Positions 1 through 9,792 of a stretch of 64,000 bases of DNA are shown piece after piece. The DNA is from CBDHFF01 sp965262395 (GTDB taxonomy: Bacteria > Pseudomonadota > Alphaproteobacteria > Rickettsiales > Anaplasmataceae), in the NCBI GenBank assembly GCA_965262395.1, contig OZ253531.1, positions 930,001 to 994,000 of the forward strand, written 5' to 3'. A program made the translations under genes and the position numbers. Numbering within the stretch: the first letter of the stretch is position 1; each line of letters begins with the position of its first letter. A model generated the notes under the pieces. The model saw nothing but the letters and a program-made list of their open reading frames with translations. It had not been told where the DNA came from and searched no databases.

Positions 1-1683
1 ATAGAGGCGCTCTCCACTTTCCTTATCAAATCCCATTTGCACTTTCCTTGTGATCATTTTGTTCTCTTTAATACAGCTTTTAATCTTCTGATTATAACCA
101 CTTAGACCACGAACATTAAGGTGTGACATTAATTTATATCTATTTTCCATTTCTTGTACCACCCACTTCAATGTATTTACAGCTTTTTTAGGATCTACAA
201 CAACTGGAGTAAGTAAATGCGGTATATCATTATATATAGATAATTCCAACATTTTGGGATCAATCATAATAAACTTACATTTGTTAGGCGGCAAGCGATA
301 TATTAATGACAAAATCATAGAATTAATTGCAACTGATTTACCTGATCCAGTTGTACCAGCAATAAGTAAATGTGGCATCTTTGCTAAATCTGCTATTATA
401 GGCGTCCCATCAATCAGCTTCCCCAATGCTAGTGGTAAAGCAATATTTATATTATTATATTCATCAGTTTCCATGATCTCTCTTAGAAACACACTAGACC
501 TTTTCTTGTTGGGTATTTCTATGCCAATAGCATTACGACCAGAGATAACTGATATTCGAGCAGATACGGCGCTCATTGAACGAGCAATGTCATCAGATAA
601 ACCTATAATTCTTGAAGATTTTGTCCCTGCTTCTGGTGCTAATTCAAATAATGTGACAACCGGACCAGGATTTACATTAATAATTTCACCCCTTATTTTG
701 AAATCTTGTAATACTTGAGCCAATAAAGCTCTATTATGATCAATACTTCTTAAATCAACAGTAGAATCATTCTGAACCTTATCTTGTAATAAATCTATAC
801 TAGGTATAACATCAACTGCACCTTCATCATGGCCGCTTTGTATGACTGAGCGCATTTCAATATTACTATTAACTTTACATGAATTATTACTAGCTTCTTT
901 ACATGAGGGATTACTAATAATATTAGTTTCAATCTTAGGTAAATTTATATTTATTGCATCTTCAGTGGATAGTTCTTTTTTAAAATTACTACACTGACTC
1001 TCTTTATTTTTCTGTTTTAACTCAGGAAAATCATTATTCACACTAGATAAAACACTATCCTTATTAATGATATTCTTATTGCTATTATTAAATAGAACAA
1101 CATTATACTGCCTTGTGACCGCATCTATAAGCTTCTTATTCAATAGATTTAAGGGCAATATTCTATTTTTTATATAATCCAGCTTAATCGATCTGAATAC
1201 ATTTCTTAGTAACAGAATATATTCAACACCAATACTGGCAATTAATAACGGAATCATTAATAATATTGAATATAATAATATTACGCTATCCTGTATATTT
1301 AAATTCCTAAAGATACTAGCAATAACATTACCCAACATACCATTATAATGATATGAATCATTAAGCATAGATATTATTACTGATACCAATAAAAACAATA
1401 ATGCGAAGCTGATTATTTGTAAAAAATATAATTTAATATAATTATTATAGAATAATCTTATTCCCCAAAGTATGTATATAGAAAATAAAATAATAGATAT
1501 ACCAGTATAATTATAAATATAAGATATATAATAATTAAATTTTGTATTTATTTGACTGTTTATTTCTTGATCAAACAACTGATAGATTAATACATAAAAT
1601 GGTAATATTAATGCAGAAATTCCAAATACAACAAAGAATATAGATAAACTTCTAATCAGATAAAATTTAAATTTTGCGCTCAT
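1..1683 (-). CDS. ftsK: DNA translocase FtsK, N-terminal part (cut by window edge)
   Basis: The septal DNA pump moves chromosome ends through the closing division septum and activates XerCD. The reading frame opens with ATG at 1681-1683 and is still open at base 1, so 561 residues are visible and the end of the motor and the gamma domain lie outside the window. Hydrophobic segments near residues 10-33, 60-80, 86-106 and 127-150 form the membrane anchor. A low-complexity linker (about 190-310) follows, then the alpha domain, and a Walker A motif GTTGSGKS at about residues 443-450 in the same frame as the start. The segment IDPKMLELS after Walker A is typical of the family. The linker is short compared with enterobacterial FtsK. 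The identification is firm; the start is likely because no earlier in-frame membrane segment is needed. Confidence 0.95.
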   Translation of the reverse strand, partial: MSAKFKFYLIRSLSIFFVVFGISALILPFYVLIYQLFDQEINSQINTKFNYYISYIYNYTGISIILFSIYILWGIRLFYNNYIKLYFLQIISFALLFLLVSVIISMLNDSYHYNGMLGNVIASIFRNLNIQDSVILLYSILLMIPLLIASIGVEYILLLRNVFRSIKLDYIKNRILPLNLLNKKLIDAVTRQYNVVLFNNSNKNIINKDSVLSSVNNDFPELKQKNKESQCSNFKKELSTEDAININLPKIETNIISNPSCKEASNNSCKVNSNIEMRSVIQSGHDEGAVDVIPSIDLLQDKVQNDSTVDLRSIDHNRALLAQVLQDFKIRGEIINVNPGPVVTLFELAPEAGTKSSRIIGLSDDIARSMSAVSARISVISGRNAIGIEIPNKKRSSVFLREIMETDEYNNINIALPLALGKLIDGTPIIADLAKMPHLLIAGTTGSGKSVAINSMILSLIYRLPPNKCKFIMIDPKMLELSIYNDIPHLLTPVVVDPKKAVNTLKWVVQEMENRYKLMSHLNVRGLSGYNQKIKSCIKENKMITRKVQMGFDKESGERLY

Positions 1684-1856
1684 CTAGATTTAATATAAAA
1701 AATTATATACTATATATATGCAGATTATATAATCTATAACACATAATTGGAAATATTAAATATATACTGAATATTAGGCTATTCCTAAGTTAATTATTTC
1801 TTAGTATAGATTTTGTAGAATCTACTACATATCTATGTAATATTGTAATATTTATT

Positions 1857-2108
1857 ATGGCTGCAAGTAAAAGACCTTCTATAAATCTACCATCTAAAGC
1901 GAATGATGACGACTTTCTAGCTGATGTTGATTATTTTACAGGTGGATATGACAGTGATCATCATACATTACAAGAAATCATGAGAGACACTGGTGATGTA
2001 GGGCCTAGTAGTGAATTTAAATCAGCAGAAAACGAACCACATGCTCTTCACAATGACCAAGAATATCCTAATGGAACACCGTTATCGTTTGATAATAGAT
2101 TGTATTAA
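1857..2108 (+). CDS. small acidic hypothetical protein
   Basis: An 83-residue open frame begins with ATG in the gap between the divergent ftsK and rmuC. The product is hydrophilic and acidic with several Asp/Glu and His residues, no hydrophobic segment and no motif I recognise. No clear ribosome binding site precedes the ATG. Its composition (mixed sequence, few Lys/Asn runs) looks more protein-like than a random AT-rich frame, but it could still be spurious. Confidence 0.35.
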   Translation: MAASKRPSINLPSKANDDDFLADVDYFTGGYDSDHHTLQEIMRDTGDVGPSSEFKSAENEPHALHNDQEYPNGTPLSFDNRLY

Positions 2109-2221
2109 ATACAATAGATCTAATCTAAAAAGCAATTAGTATGATTACTAATGCAAATAATACATAAAGCTCTTGTGCAGTAAATTAATTAAGATTATAT
2201 GTATTATAATCTTATTATATT

Positions 2222-3583
2222 TTGTTCTGTACTGTGCTTGATTTTGCTGAGGTCTATTTTTCTGTATTAATATTACTTGTATCTTATATAGGTTTTTATT
2301 TTTATAATAAAAAACAAGTAAATTTCTTTGATGCTTTTATTGAGATCAAGAATAAAAATATAGAAGAATTGGATCAGAAAATATATAAATTAATACAAGA
2401 TCATATAGAAACACAAGCTGCTGCTGAAGCAGATAAAGCCACTATTAAGTCATTAGAAATTAATAACAATGAATTAAGCACCAAACTATCTCATGCAGAA
2501 GAAAATTCTAAATTACAGAAAGAAATGATGAACAAAATGGAGGAAAAACTCCATACTAGTTTTGAAAATCTATCAAATAAGATTTTACAAGACAAAATGT
2601 CTCATTTTACAAAAAAATCCAATGAAAATATGGATCAAATATTAAAACCATTCAAAGAACAATTAACAAAATTTGATCTTAAAATTAATGAAGTAGAAAA
2701 AGGACGATGCTCCTTACAAACAAAAATAGAAGCAGAAATAAAGAATATGATTCAAATTAATGATACCATGAGAACTGAGGCTGAAAAACTTGCTAACGCA
2801 TTAAGAGGTGATATAAAAACTCAGGGAAACTGGGGCGAAGTTATTTTAGATAAAATATTAGAAGCATCTGGATTACGAGAAAACAAAGACTATACCATAC
2901 AAGAAACCATTAAAGATTCACAAGGCAATCTACTTAGGCCAGATGTAATAGTTAAATTGCCCGGTAATAAAAATATTGTTATTGATTCTAAGGTATCACT
3001 GATAAGCTATAGTGAATATTATAATTCAAGCTGTGAAATTGAAAAGAAAGCTGCACTGAAAAAATTTAAAATATCCATAAATAATCATATTAATGACCTA
3101 GTATCGAAGCATTACAACAATGCAACAGATGCACTAACCATAGACTCTGTAGTTCTGTTTATTCCAATAGAAGGAGCCTTTTCATTAGCTATTCAAAATA
3201 GCCATGAACTACATGAACATGCCTGGAAAAAAAAGGTTATATTAGCATCTCCAACAATATTATTTTCTGCTATAAAAACGATTGAGTCTTTATGGAAAAT
3301 TGAAAAACAAAATAAAAATGTAAAAGAAATTGCAGAAATAGCAGGTAAGATTTATGACGAAGTGGTGCATTTTACAACACATATGGACGATATAAAGAAG
3401 AATATTGAAGCAGTGAATAATTGTAATAACAAGGCATTGAAGTCTTATGACGCTGCAGTTGGTAGATTAAAATATGGGAAAGGTAGTATAGTATCTTATG
3501 CAGAAAAAATGAAGAAGCTTGGGGCTAATAAAACTAAAGAATTACAAAAAGAGTTCTTGCCACAAGAAGAAATTCCTTCCTGA
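2222..3583 (+). CDS. rmuC: RmuC family DNA recombination protein
   Basis: RmuC proteins are membrane-anchored, coiled-coil proteins with a nuclease-fold core that limit recombination at inverted repeats. The 453-residue product has one membrane segment at about residues 11-28, a long coiled coil (45-200) and the conserved RmuC core that starts with GNWGEVILDKIL near residue 202 and continues with LLRPDVIVKLP and VIDSKVSL. The start is a TTG at 2222; no ATG lies close to it and a later start would delete the membrane anchor. gpsA follows on the same strand after about 50 bp, so the two may be cotranscribed. Confidence 0.9.
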   Translation: MFCTVLDFAEVYFSVLILLVSYIGFYFYNKKQVNFFDAFIEIKNKNIEELDQKIYKLIQDHIETQAAAEADKATIKSLEINNNELSTKLSHAEENSKLQKEMMNKMEEKLHTSFENLSNKILQDKMSHFTKKSNENMDQILKPFKEQLTKFDLKINEVEKGRCSLQTKIEAEIKNMIQINDTMRTEAEKLANALRGDIKTQGNWGEVILDKILEASGLRENKDYTIQETIKDSQGNLLRPDVIVKLPGNKNIVIDSKVSLISYSEYYNSSCEIEKKAALKKFKISINNHINDLVSKHYNNATDALTIDSVVLFIPIEGAFSLAIQNSHELHEHAWKKKVILASPTILFSAIKTIESLWKIEKQNKNVKEIAEIAGKIYDEVVHFTTHMDDIKKNIEAVNNCNNKALKSYDAAVGRLKYGKGSIVSYAEKMKKLGANKTKELQKEFLPQEEIPS

Positions 3584-3634
3584 TATATTATTAATATGTT
3601 AGAGTCAGTGTATAGTTTTATTAAGTAATTTGTT

Positions 3635-4558
3635 ATGATATCTATAATTGGTGGCGGGGAATGGGGCTCGGCATTAGCTCTTACTTCAACTAGAGCTGGC
3701 AATAATACTGTAGTTTATAGGAGAAATAAAACAGGAACATTGCATAAAGAATTAACTAAAGGTTCCGCAAAGATTACAAATAATCTGCAAGATGCATTAA
3801 ATAATACAGATGTTATATTTATCGCTATACCAGCACAATCTATTAGAGATATTTGCCAACAAATTAAGAAGCATATTATTGGAAATAATATACCAATAGT
3901 TATATGTAGCAAAGGCATTGAACAAGGCACACTTGCTCTTATGAGTGACATAGTAAAAGAAGAGTTAAGTACAGACAATATATTAATATTAAGTGGACCA
4001 AATTTTGCCTCAGAAATTCGCAACAATCTACCATCCACTTCCACTTTGGCATCAGAAAACTATACTACAGCAATTAACATTCAATCTTTAATCAGTAGCG
4101 ATAATTTTAAAATAGAAGTTATAGATGACTTAATTGGAATACAAATATGTTCGGCGTTAAAAAATGTATTAGCGATAGCGTGTGGTATAGTAGAAGGAAA
4201 TAGTAAGTGGGGAAAAAATATTTATGGCAGTGTGGTGGCCAAAGGAATTATGGAAATCGATAAATTAATTGGAATTATGCATGGCAATAGGAATACATTA
4301 TTCCGCTATTGTGGAATAGGAGATTTATTCCTAACTTGCAGCTCTAAAGAATCTAGAAACACATTGTTTGGTACAAAAATAAATGAAAATATAGATATTA
4401 AGGAGTATATAAAGCATAATACTGTAGAGGGGTATCATACAGCAAAATCGGTTTATGAATTGATAACAAAATACAATATATCATTAGATCTATATAACAC
4501 AATATATCATATATTGTATGATAATATGAGTATAGATAACCTAATTAAGGTTCTATAA
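3635..4558 (+). CDS. gpsA: glycerol-3-phosphate dehydrogenase [NAD(P)+]
   Basis: Reduces dihydroxyacetone phosphate to sn-glycerol 3-phosphate in the cytoplasm, feeding phospholipid synthesis. The 307-residue protein begins with the Rossmann nucleotide-binding loop GGGEWG (residues 6-11). It carries ICSKGIEQGT in the middle, the conserved lysine segment VVAKGIMEIDKL near residue 200, and the glycerol-phosphate site GIGDLFLTCSSKESRN at about 226-241. It is slightly shorter than the usual 320-335 residues but has no visible internal loss. The ATG at 3635 opens the glycine-rich strand directly, as expected. With the gapA-pgk pair elsewhere in the window, it links triose phosphates to lipid synthesis. 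Confidence 0.95.
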   Translation: MISIIGGGEWGSALALTSTRAGNNTVVYRRNKTGTLHKELTKGSAKITNNLQDALNNTDVIFIAIPAQSIRDICQQIKKHIIGNNIPIVICSKGIEQGTLALMSDIVKEELSTDNILILSGPNFASEIRNNLPSTSTLASENYTTAINIQSLISSDNFKIEVIDDLIGIQICSALKNVLAIACGIVEGNSKWGKNIYGSVVAKGIMEIDKLIGIMHGNRNTLFRYCGIGDLFLTCSSKESRNTLFGTKINENIDIKEYIKHNTVEGYHTAKSVYELITKYNISLDLYNTIYHILYDNMSIDNLIKVL

Positions 4559-4695
4559 TTACTGCATATATAGATATTTATCTCATAGTATTTGCTTTAA
4601 TTATTAAAAAATTCTTTATATAATTATACCTTAATTATTAGGCATATAAGCATGCTCTATAGGAATAAAATTCCTAAATTCACCAACCATTATAG

Positions 4696-5928
4696 CTAGC
4701 TAATATTGCATTCTACTTTATTTCCTTCATGTAATAAGGAACTATCTTTGCAATAAGAGAAAAAGAACTCTTGAATTTTATCTTGTAAATTCAACTCTTC
4801 CCAGGGAAATAATTTTATTCCATCTGCAATTACAAAATCTTTGCCAAAATGTCCATAAGTTGATGTTGGAAGATATATAGGATAATTTAATCCTAAATCC
4901 CTTATAATAAGTCCAGGCATTAGGCTTATACCAACACTCTTCATAAATAAAGAAAGAAATTTACTATCAATAGATGCATTATCAGTTTTTATATATAATG
5001 AAATTGGTTCTGAGATTCCAATTGCATAAGCAACCTGTATTAGACATTGATTAACCACACCAGATGCCACCAGGTTTTTTGCAAGATATCTAGTCATATA
5101 TGCAGCAGATCGGTCAACTTTTGTAGGATCCTTACCAGAAAATGCACCTCCCCCATGTGGAGCAGACCCACCATATGAATCCACTATAATTTTTCTTCCA
5201 GTAAGACCGCAATCGCTTTCTGGGCCACCAATAATAAAACGACCTGTAGGATTACATATAATAAGATCTTTTGTTATTAACCAATCTTTTGGAAATGATT
5301 TAATTATATAAGGATATAATATTTCTTTAATTTCATGAGAATTGAATCTTTCTTTGTGTTGTATGGATAAAACGATCCTTTCTACTGCAACTGGCTTATT
5401 ATTCTTATATATTAAAGTAACTTGAGTTTTTGCATCTGGTCCTAAATCTCTACTAATTGTTCCATCTTTGATTGAACTTTCTATATTATGTAATATCTTA
5501 TGTGCATAATATATAGGACCTGGCATGTATCCCGGTGTTTCATTTGTGGCATAACCAAACATCATTCCTTGATCTCCAGCACCAATTTTTTCTATATCAC
5601 TATTATCTACTCCAATTGAGATATCTTGAGATTGAGTATTCAAAATAATTTCTATTGGAATATCTGAGTAATTGAAGGCACCTTCAATATATCCAATATC
5701 CTTAATCAAAGTTCTTATAGATAATTCGATATCTTTATGGGATATATTAGGCGCCTTAACCTCCCCTGCAACCACGATCTTCTTGGCAGTCACTAATGTT
5801 TCTACAGCAGTACGAGCGCACCCATCATCTTTAATACATTTATCTACAACTAAATCAGAAATTTGGTCTGCAATCTTATCTGGATGCCCCGATGAAACAG
5901 ATTCACTGGTAAACAAGTGACTAGACAT
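4696..5928 (-). CDS. metK: S-adenosylmethionine synthetase
   Basis: Makes SAM from methionine and ATP in the cytoplasm. The 410-residue frame is complete: GHPDKIADQISD near residue 15, the signature hexapeptide GAGDQG near 117, and the ATP/phosphate loop GGGAFSGKDPTKVDRSAAY at about 256-274. The ATG at 5928 is preceded by a good ribosome site (GGGGAT, 8-13 nt upstream). No frameshift or in-frame stop is seen. It is known that metK is degraded in several Rickettsia species, which import SAM, so an intact copy is informative. The short 3' region (4559-4695) to the convergent gpsA contains a small inverted repeat near 4660-4676 that might end transcription. Confidence 0.96.
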   Translation of the reverse strand: MSSHLFTSESVSSGHPDKIADQISDLVVDKCIKDDGCARTAVETLVTAKKIVVAGEVKAPNISHKDIELSIRTLIKDIGYIEGAFNYSDIPIEIILNTQSQDISIGVDNSDIEKIGAGDQGMMFGYATNETPGYMPGPIYYAHKILHNIESSIKDGTISRDLGPDAKTQVTLIYKNNKPVAVERIVLSIQHKERFNSHEIKEILYPYIIKSFPKDWLITKDLIICNPTGRFIIGGPESDCGLTGRKIIVDSYGGSAPHGGGAFSGKDPTKVDRSAAYMTRYLAKNLVASGVVNQCLIQVAYAIGISEPISLYIKTDNASIDSKFLSLFMKSVGISLMPGLIIRDLGLNYPIYLPTSTYGHFGKDFVIADGIKLFPWEELNLQDKIQEFFFSYCKDSSLLHEGNKVECNIS

Positions 5929-6093
5929 AGTAAAATCCCCAATAATATTAGGATATTATAACTAAAAATTATATTTAATGCAATTTCAAATACGACACAT
6001 TAATTACTGCTTCCATAGTCATGTAGTCAGCAATTATGATCAACATATACTAATATTAGTATATAAATAATATGTAAATTTAAAAGGTTCAAT

Positions 6094-7296
6094 ATGTCAT
6101 TAAATCAAATTACTAAGCAAGTTAATGAACTTTCCTCAGCATGGGAAGAGTTCAAAGGCACTAATGATCAATCAATCAAGGAACTAAAAAGTAGAAAAAG
6201 TTCTGACTCTCTATTATCAGAAAAATTAGATAGACTGAATCAACACATGGATGAATGTAAGGAACAATTAGATAACATGGAAACGTTAAATGATAGACCT
6301 GATTTTTCTTGCAAAAGTAATAATTATGCAAATAAAGCTGAGCAAAAAGCTTTTACTAATTATATCAAAAGCGGAATGGTAGACAACATACATGTAAAAG
6401 CCTTAAGCGAGTCAAATGGCGCATCAGGCGGATATTTGTTAACTAATAATATACGTAGATATATAGATACACAAATTTCACAAATGTCTCCTATGAGACA
6501 ACTGGCTTCTGTAGAAAATATTTCAGGATCAACAATTGATTATATTGTTGATAATGGAGAATTTAATGTTGTCTGGGATAGTGGAAGCAGTGTAACAGAA
6601 GAAACACCTACAGAATATAGAATTCAAATTGCAGCACGAGAGTTATCTGCACTTGCGAAAGCAACACAAACGCTACTAGATGATTCATTTTTAGATGTTA
6701 ATGAATGGCTTTCTGAAAAATTAGCCTATGCATTTAATAAAGCAGAAAATACAGCTTTTATCAGTGGAAATGGCACAACAGAGCCAGCTGGAATATTATC
6801 TTATCCTAATGGAGATCCAAGTAATTATAGTGCTATAAGAAAATCTACAATATCTAGAGATATGCTGACTGATTCTTCAATGAACGATACTTTTGTAGCA
6901 GAGTTAGCTGATTTTTTTGATTCTTTACCAGAGGAATATACTGCAAATGCCTCTGTTTTAGTTAATAAAAGTACAGCACTAACTTTACGCAGAATTAAAG
7001 ATCAATTCGATCAATATATCTGGACTCCTGGTCTCACCCTTGAATCTCGTGATACATTATTTAGCGTTCCAGTGTATCTATCTTCTGATGTTCCAGAAAT
7101 CGGCACAAGTGGTACTGCCAAAGCTATAATATTAGCTGATTTCAAAAATGGATACAAAATAGTAGACCGTCAAGGTTTAACAATTTTGCGTGATCCATAC
7201 TCGGACAAACCAAATGTATCATTCTATGCTACAAAAAGAGTAGGTGGCGGTGTAGTGAATCATAAGGCACTTTCAGTCTTAGAATTTACAGCATAA
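6094..7296 (+). CDS. HK97-family major capsid protein (GTA g5-like)
   Basis: The main shell protein of an HK97-fold phage or gene transfer agent head. The 400-residue product has an N-terminal charged coiled coil (about 1-75) matching the scaffold-like delta domain that the prohead protease removes. A capsid core follows, with SGGYLLTN at about residue 110, a substrate-loop region with TEETPTEYRI, and the C-terminal P-domain segment with RDPYSDKPNVSFYATKRVGG. The family is that of Rhodobacter GTA gene 5. The ATG follows AAAAGG. Unusually it stands alone: protease and portal are about 15 kb away and the tail genes 30-37 kb away. The flanking genes metK and nuoG are housekeeping. Confidence 0.92.
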   Translation: MSLNQITKQVNELSSAWEEFKGTNDQSIKELKSRKSSDSLLSEKLDRLNQHMDECKEQLDNMETLNDRPDFSCKSNNYANKAEQKAFTNYIKSGMVDNIHVKALSESNGASGGYLLTNNIRRYIDTQISQMSPMRQLASVENISGSTIDYIVDNGEFNVVWDSGSSVTEETPTEYRIQIAARELSALAKATQTLLDDSFLDVNEWLSEKLAYAFNKAENTAFISGNGTTEPAGILSYPNGDPSNYSAIRKSTISRDMLTDSSMNDTFVAELADFFDSLPEEYTANASVLVNKSTALTLRRIKDQFDQYIWTPGLTLESRDTLFSVPVYLSSDVPEIGTSGTAKAIILADFKNGYKIVDRQGLTILRDPYSDKPNVSFYATKRVGGGVVNHKALSVLEFTA

Positions 7297-7320
7297 GCTA
7301 TATACATTATATAGAGCAAA

Positions 7321-7361
7321 TACAATAAATGCAGAATATGGAATATTTTGCATTTATTGTA
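7321..7361 (+). terminator. 13-bp inverted repeat after the capsid gene, terminator-like
   Basis: Arms at 7321-7333 and 7349-7361 are perfectly complementary over 13 bp with a 15-nt loop. The hairpin starts 25 bp after the capsid stop codon. There is no run of T after the stem, so an intrinsic terminator is only one reading; an RNA-stabilising 3' hairpin is another. Confidence 0.45.
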
Positions 7362-7398
7362 TTCCATTGGTAATAATTTGTATTCCATTGGTAATAAT
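7357..7398. repeat. 21-bp direct tandem repeat, two copies
   Basis: A 21-bp unit beginning TTGTATTCC occupies 7357-7377 and again 7378-7398 without change. It overlaps the right arm of the preceding hairpin and lies between the capsid gene and a small gene. Perfect identity suggests a recent duplication. Confidence 0.85.
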
Positions 7399-7464
7399 AT
7401 TATTGACATACTGAAGTATTGTAATACAATATACCTCATTGTGTATAGTGTTTGTGGTTTGAGC

Positions 7465-7656
7465 ATGAGTAAGAATAATCCTAAAAACAGGATGCAGTCT
7501 CAAAAAGTTAAAGAAATTGATGGTAAGCCGGTTAAGCCAATAAGGTATATTTATTGGCTTAATAATAAAAAGATCAACTATATAGCGGCCGCATACAAAG
7601 ATGGATCTTTTGTCAAAAGTGATAATGAGCATCCTAAAAGGTACGCAGAGGTTTAA
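7465..7656 (+). CDS. small basic hypothetical protein upstream of nuoG
   Basis: The ATG at 7465 gives a 63-residue lysine-rich protein. It has the orderly segment YIYWLNNKKINYIAAAYKDG at residues 28-47 and ends 38 bp before nuoG. The mix of aromatic and charged residues reads like a small folded beta domain rather than a random frame. The frame extends upstream to 7348, but that part runs through the 21-bp repeat and is probably not translated. I do not recognise a family or function. Proximity suggests cotranscription with nuoG. Confidence 0.5.
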   Translation: MSKNNPKNRMQSQKVKEIDGKPVKPIRYIYWLNNKKINYIAAAYKDGSFVKSDNEHPKRYAEV

Positions 7657-7694
7657 TGTTTTAGTTACAAATTTTTGGTTAAGACTGACTTATT

Positions 7695-9788
7695 ATGATT
7701 AATATTATTATAAACAGAAAGCGATATGAAGTAAAAGAGGGCTTAACGGTTATACAAGCCTGTCTTCAGTCTGGCTACGAAATTCCTAGATTCTGTTACC
7801 ATGAAAAACTCGCAATCGCTGGTAATTGCAGGATGTGTCTGGTTAGTATTAAAAATTCTCCTAAACCAGTTGCTTCTTGTGCGATGCCAGTTCAAGAAGG
7901 AATGGAAATAGAAACAGATACGGAAGCTGTACGTTCGATGAGAGAAGGAGTAATGGAGTTTCTTCTTATAAATCATCCCTTAGATTGTCCCATATGCGAT
8001 CAAGGTGGTGAATGTGATTTACAAGATCAAGCTATGATGTATGGCAGAGGCACCAATAGATTCTTAGAAAATAAAAGATCTGTTAAAGAAAAAGATTTTG
8101 GGCCACTAATAAAGACCCACATGAATAGATGTATTCACTGCACCAGATGTGTAAGATTTTTGGAAGATATAGCAGGAACTGGTGAATTAGCTACATTTAA
8201 CAGAGGAGAATATTCAGAAATTGATACACATAATGGCGCTTATATTACCTCTGAATTATCTGGAAATATTATAGATCTATGCCCGGTGGGAGCCTTAACT
8301 TCTAAACCCTATGCTTTTCATGGTCGCCCATGGGAATTAAAATACTGTGAAACGATAGATATATCGGATGCTGTTGGTAGTGCAATAAGATTGGATTACA
8401 AGGGCACTGAAGTAATGAGGATCCTTCCTAGATTAAATGAAGAAGTTAATCAGGAGTGGATATCGGATAAGGCGAGATTCTCTTATGATGGATTAAATAA
8501 ACAAAGAATTGATGCTCCCTACATCAGGGATAATAATGGAAAGTTAAAACAAACTAATTGGCAAGATGCAATATCACTAGTTGCAGATAAATTAAAAAAT
8601 ATTAATCCCAAAGAATTAGGCATTATGGCTGGCAAGCTCATAGACTGTGAATCAATGTTTTTAATGAGAAAATTGGCGCATAAATTAGGGTGTCATAATA
8701 TTGATTGCAGACATGACCTCGCTTGTATAGATGGCTTGAGTAGATGTCATTATGTTTTTAATACAACTATTTCTGGAATAATGAACGCTGATCTATGTTT
8801 ACTCATCGGAACCAATCCACGAACGGAAGCACCAATAATAAATGCAAAAATTAGAGAAAGATATATAAAAGGTGACTTCACTATAGCCAATATAGGTACG
8901 CAAATTGATACAGGATATGATCTAGAATATCTTGGAGATTCTGCTCATTTATTAACAGAAATTTTAAATGAGACACATGATTTTTGTAATAAAATTAAAT
9001 CTGCGAAATATCCTATGCTTATAATTGGCCAAGATATCTTAACTAGAAGTGATGGAGAAGCAATATTTGATTTAATATGCAAAATTGCCAAGAAATTTAA
9101 TTTTATACAAGAGGGTAAGGATTATTGGAATGGCTTTAATATGTTACATAAATCCGCTTCAAAAGTAGGTGGTATGGATTTAAATTTCTTGCCTTCAGCG
9201 GATGGTAAATCTTTTAAAGAAATGTTACAAATGGCTTCATCTGGAGAAATTAAAATTTTGTATTTACTTGGTGTAGATGAAGTGGATTTATCTTCTATTA
9301 GTGAAAATGATAATGTATTCATTATATATCAAGGTCATCATGGCGATCATGGCGCAAGTATAGCAGATTTAATACTTCCTGGTTGTGCATTTTCTGAAAA
9401 ATATGCTACTTATATCAATACAGAAGGTAGAGTACAAAACACTCAAAAAGCTGTAAAACAACCTGGAGAAGCAAAAGATGATTGCCAAATAATTTTAAAT
9501 ATTGCTTCGGAGTTACAGATTGATATGGATTGTAATACTATTAACGAAATAAGACAAAAAATGTATGAAGAGTTTCCAACTATTTTTCATAGTTTAAATA
9601 AAGTAATCAGTAATAAATGGGAAGACTTTAAAAATTCTAGTACAACTGTTGCCATTGCTGATCTTCCTATATATCTTTCACAAGATAATTTTTATTCTAC
9701 AGATGTTATAGCTAGAAATTCACGAAATATGATTAATTGTATTCAAAAGTTTACTTCTAAGAAGATCCCAGAAAAAGAGGAGGCATAA
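7695..9788 (+). CDS. nuoG: NADH-quinone oxidoreductase subunit G
   Basis: The large iron-sulfur subunit of the peripheral arm of respiratory complex I. The 697 residues show a 2Fe-2S ferredoxin domain with Cys34, Cys45, Cys48 and Cys62. The His94/Cys98/Cys101/Cys107 cluster (HPLDCPICDQGGEC) comes next, followed by a CxxCxxC set near 146-152 with a distant CPVGAL Cys near 196, then a molybdopterin-oxidoreductase-like C-terminal half. No N7 cluster motif is obvious, as is usual outside enterobacteria. nuoH follows after 4 bp, so the two are cotranscribed. Unlike the long nuo operons of many bacteria, nuoI and later genes do not follow. Confidence 0.97.
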   Translation: MINIIINRKRYEVKEGLTVIQACLQSGYEIPRFCYHEKLAIAGNCRMCLVSIKNSPKPVASCAMPVQEGMEIETDTEAVRSMREGVMEFLLINHPLDCPICDQGGECDLQDQAMMYGRGTNRFLENKRSVKEKDFGPLIKTHMNRCIHCTRCVRFLEDIAGTGELATFNRGEYSEIDTHNGAYITSELSGNIIDLCPVGALTSKPYAFHGRPWELKYCETIDISDAVGSAIRLDYKGTEVMRILPRLNEEVNQEWISDKARFSYDGLNKQRIDAPYIRDNNGKLKQTNWQDAISLVADKLKNINPKELGIMAGKLIDCESMFLMRKLAHKLGCHNIDCRHDLACIDGLSRCHYVFNTTISGIMNADLCLLIGTNPRTEAPIINAKIRERYIKGDFTIANIGTQIDTGYDLEYLGDSAHLLTEILNETHDFCNKIKSAKYPMLIIGQDILTRSDGEAIFDLICKIAKKFNFIQEGKDYWNGFNMLHKSASKVGGMDLNFLPSADGKSFKEMLQMASSGEIKILYLLGVDEVDLSSISENDNVFIIYQGHHGDHGASIADLILPGCAFSEKYATYINTEGRVQNTQKAVKQPGEAKDDCQIILNIASELQIDMDCNTINEIRQKMYEEFPTIFHSLNKVISNKWEDFKNSSTTVAIADLPIYLSQDNFYSTDVIARNSRNMINCIQKFTSKKIPEKEEA

Positions 9789-9792
9789 TGTA

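Noticed and set aside
254..718. 154-codon plus-strand frame
   Set aside because: It is the antisense of the FtsK motor domain, whose Walker A and other motifs are on the minus strand.
5929..6093. SAM riboswitch upstream of metK
   Set aside because: No conserved SAM-I or SAM-II core or stable paired structure could be recognised in the short AT-rich leader.
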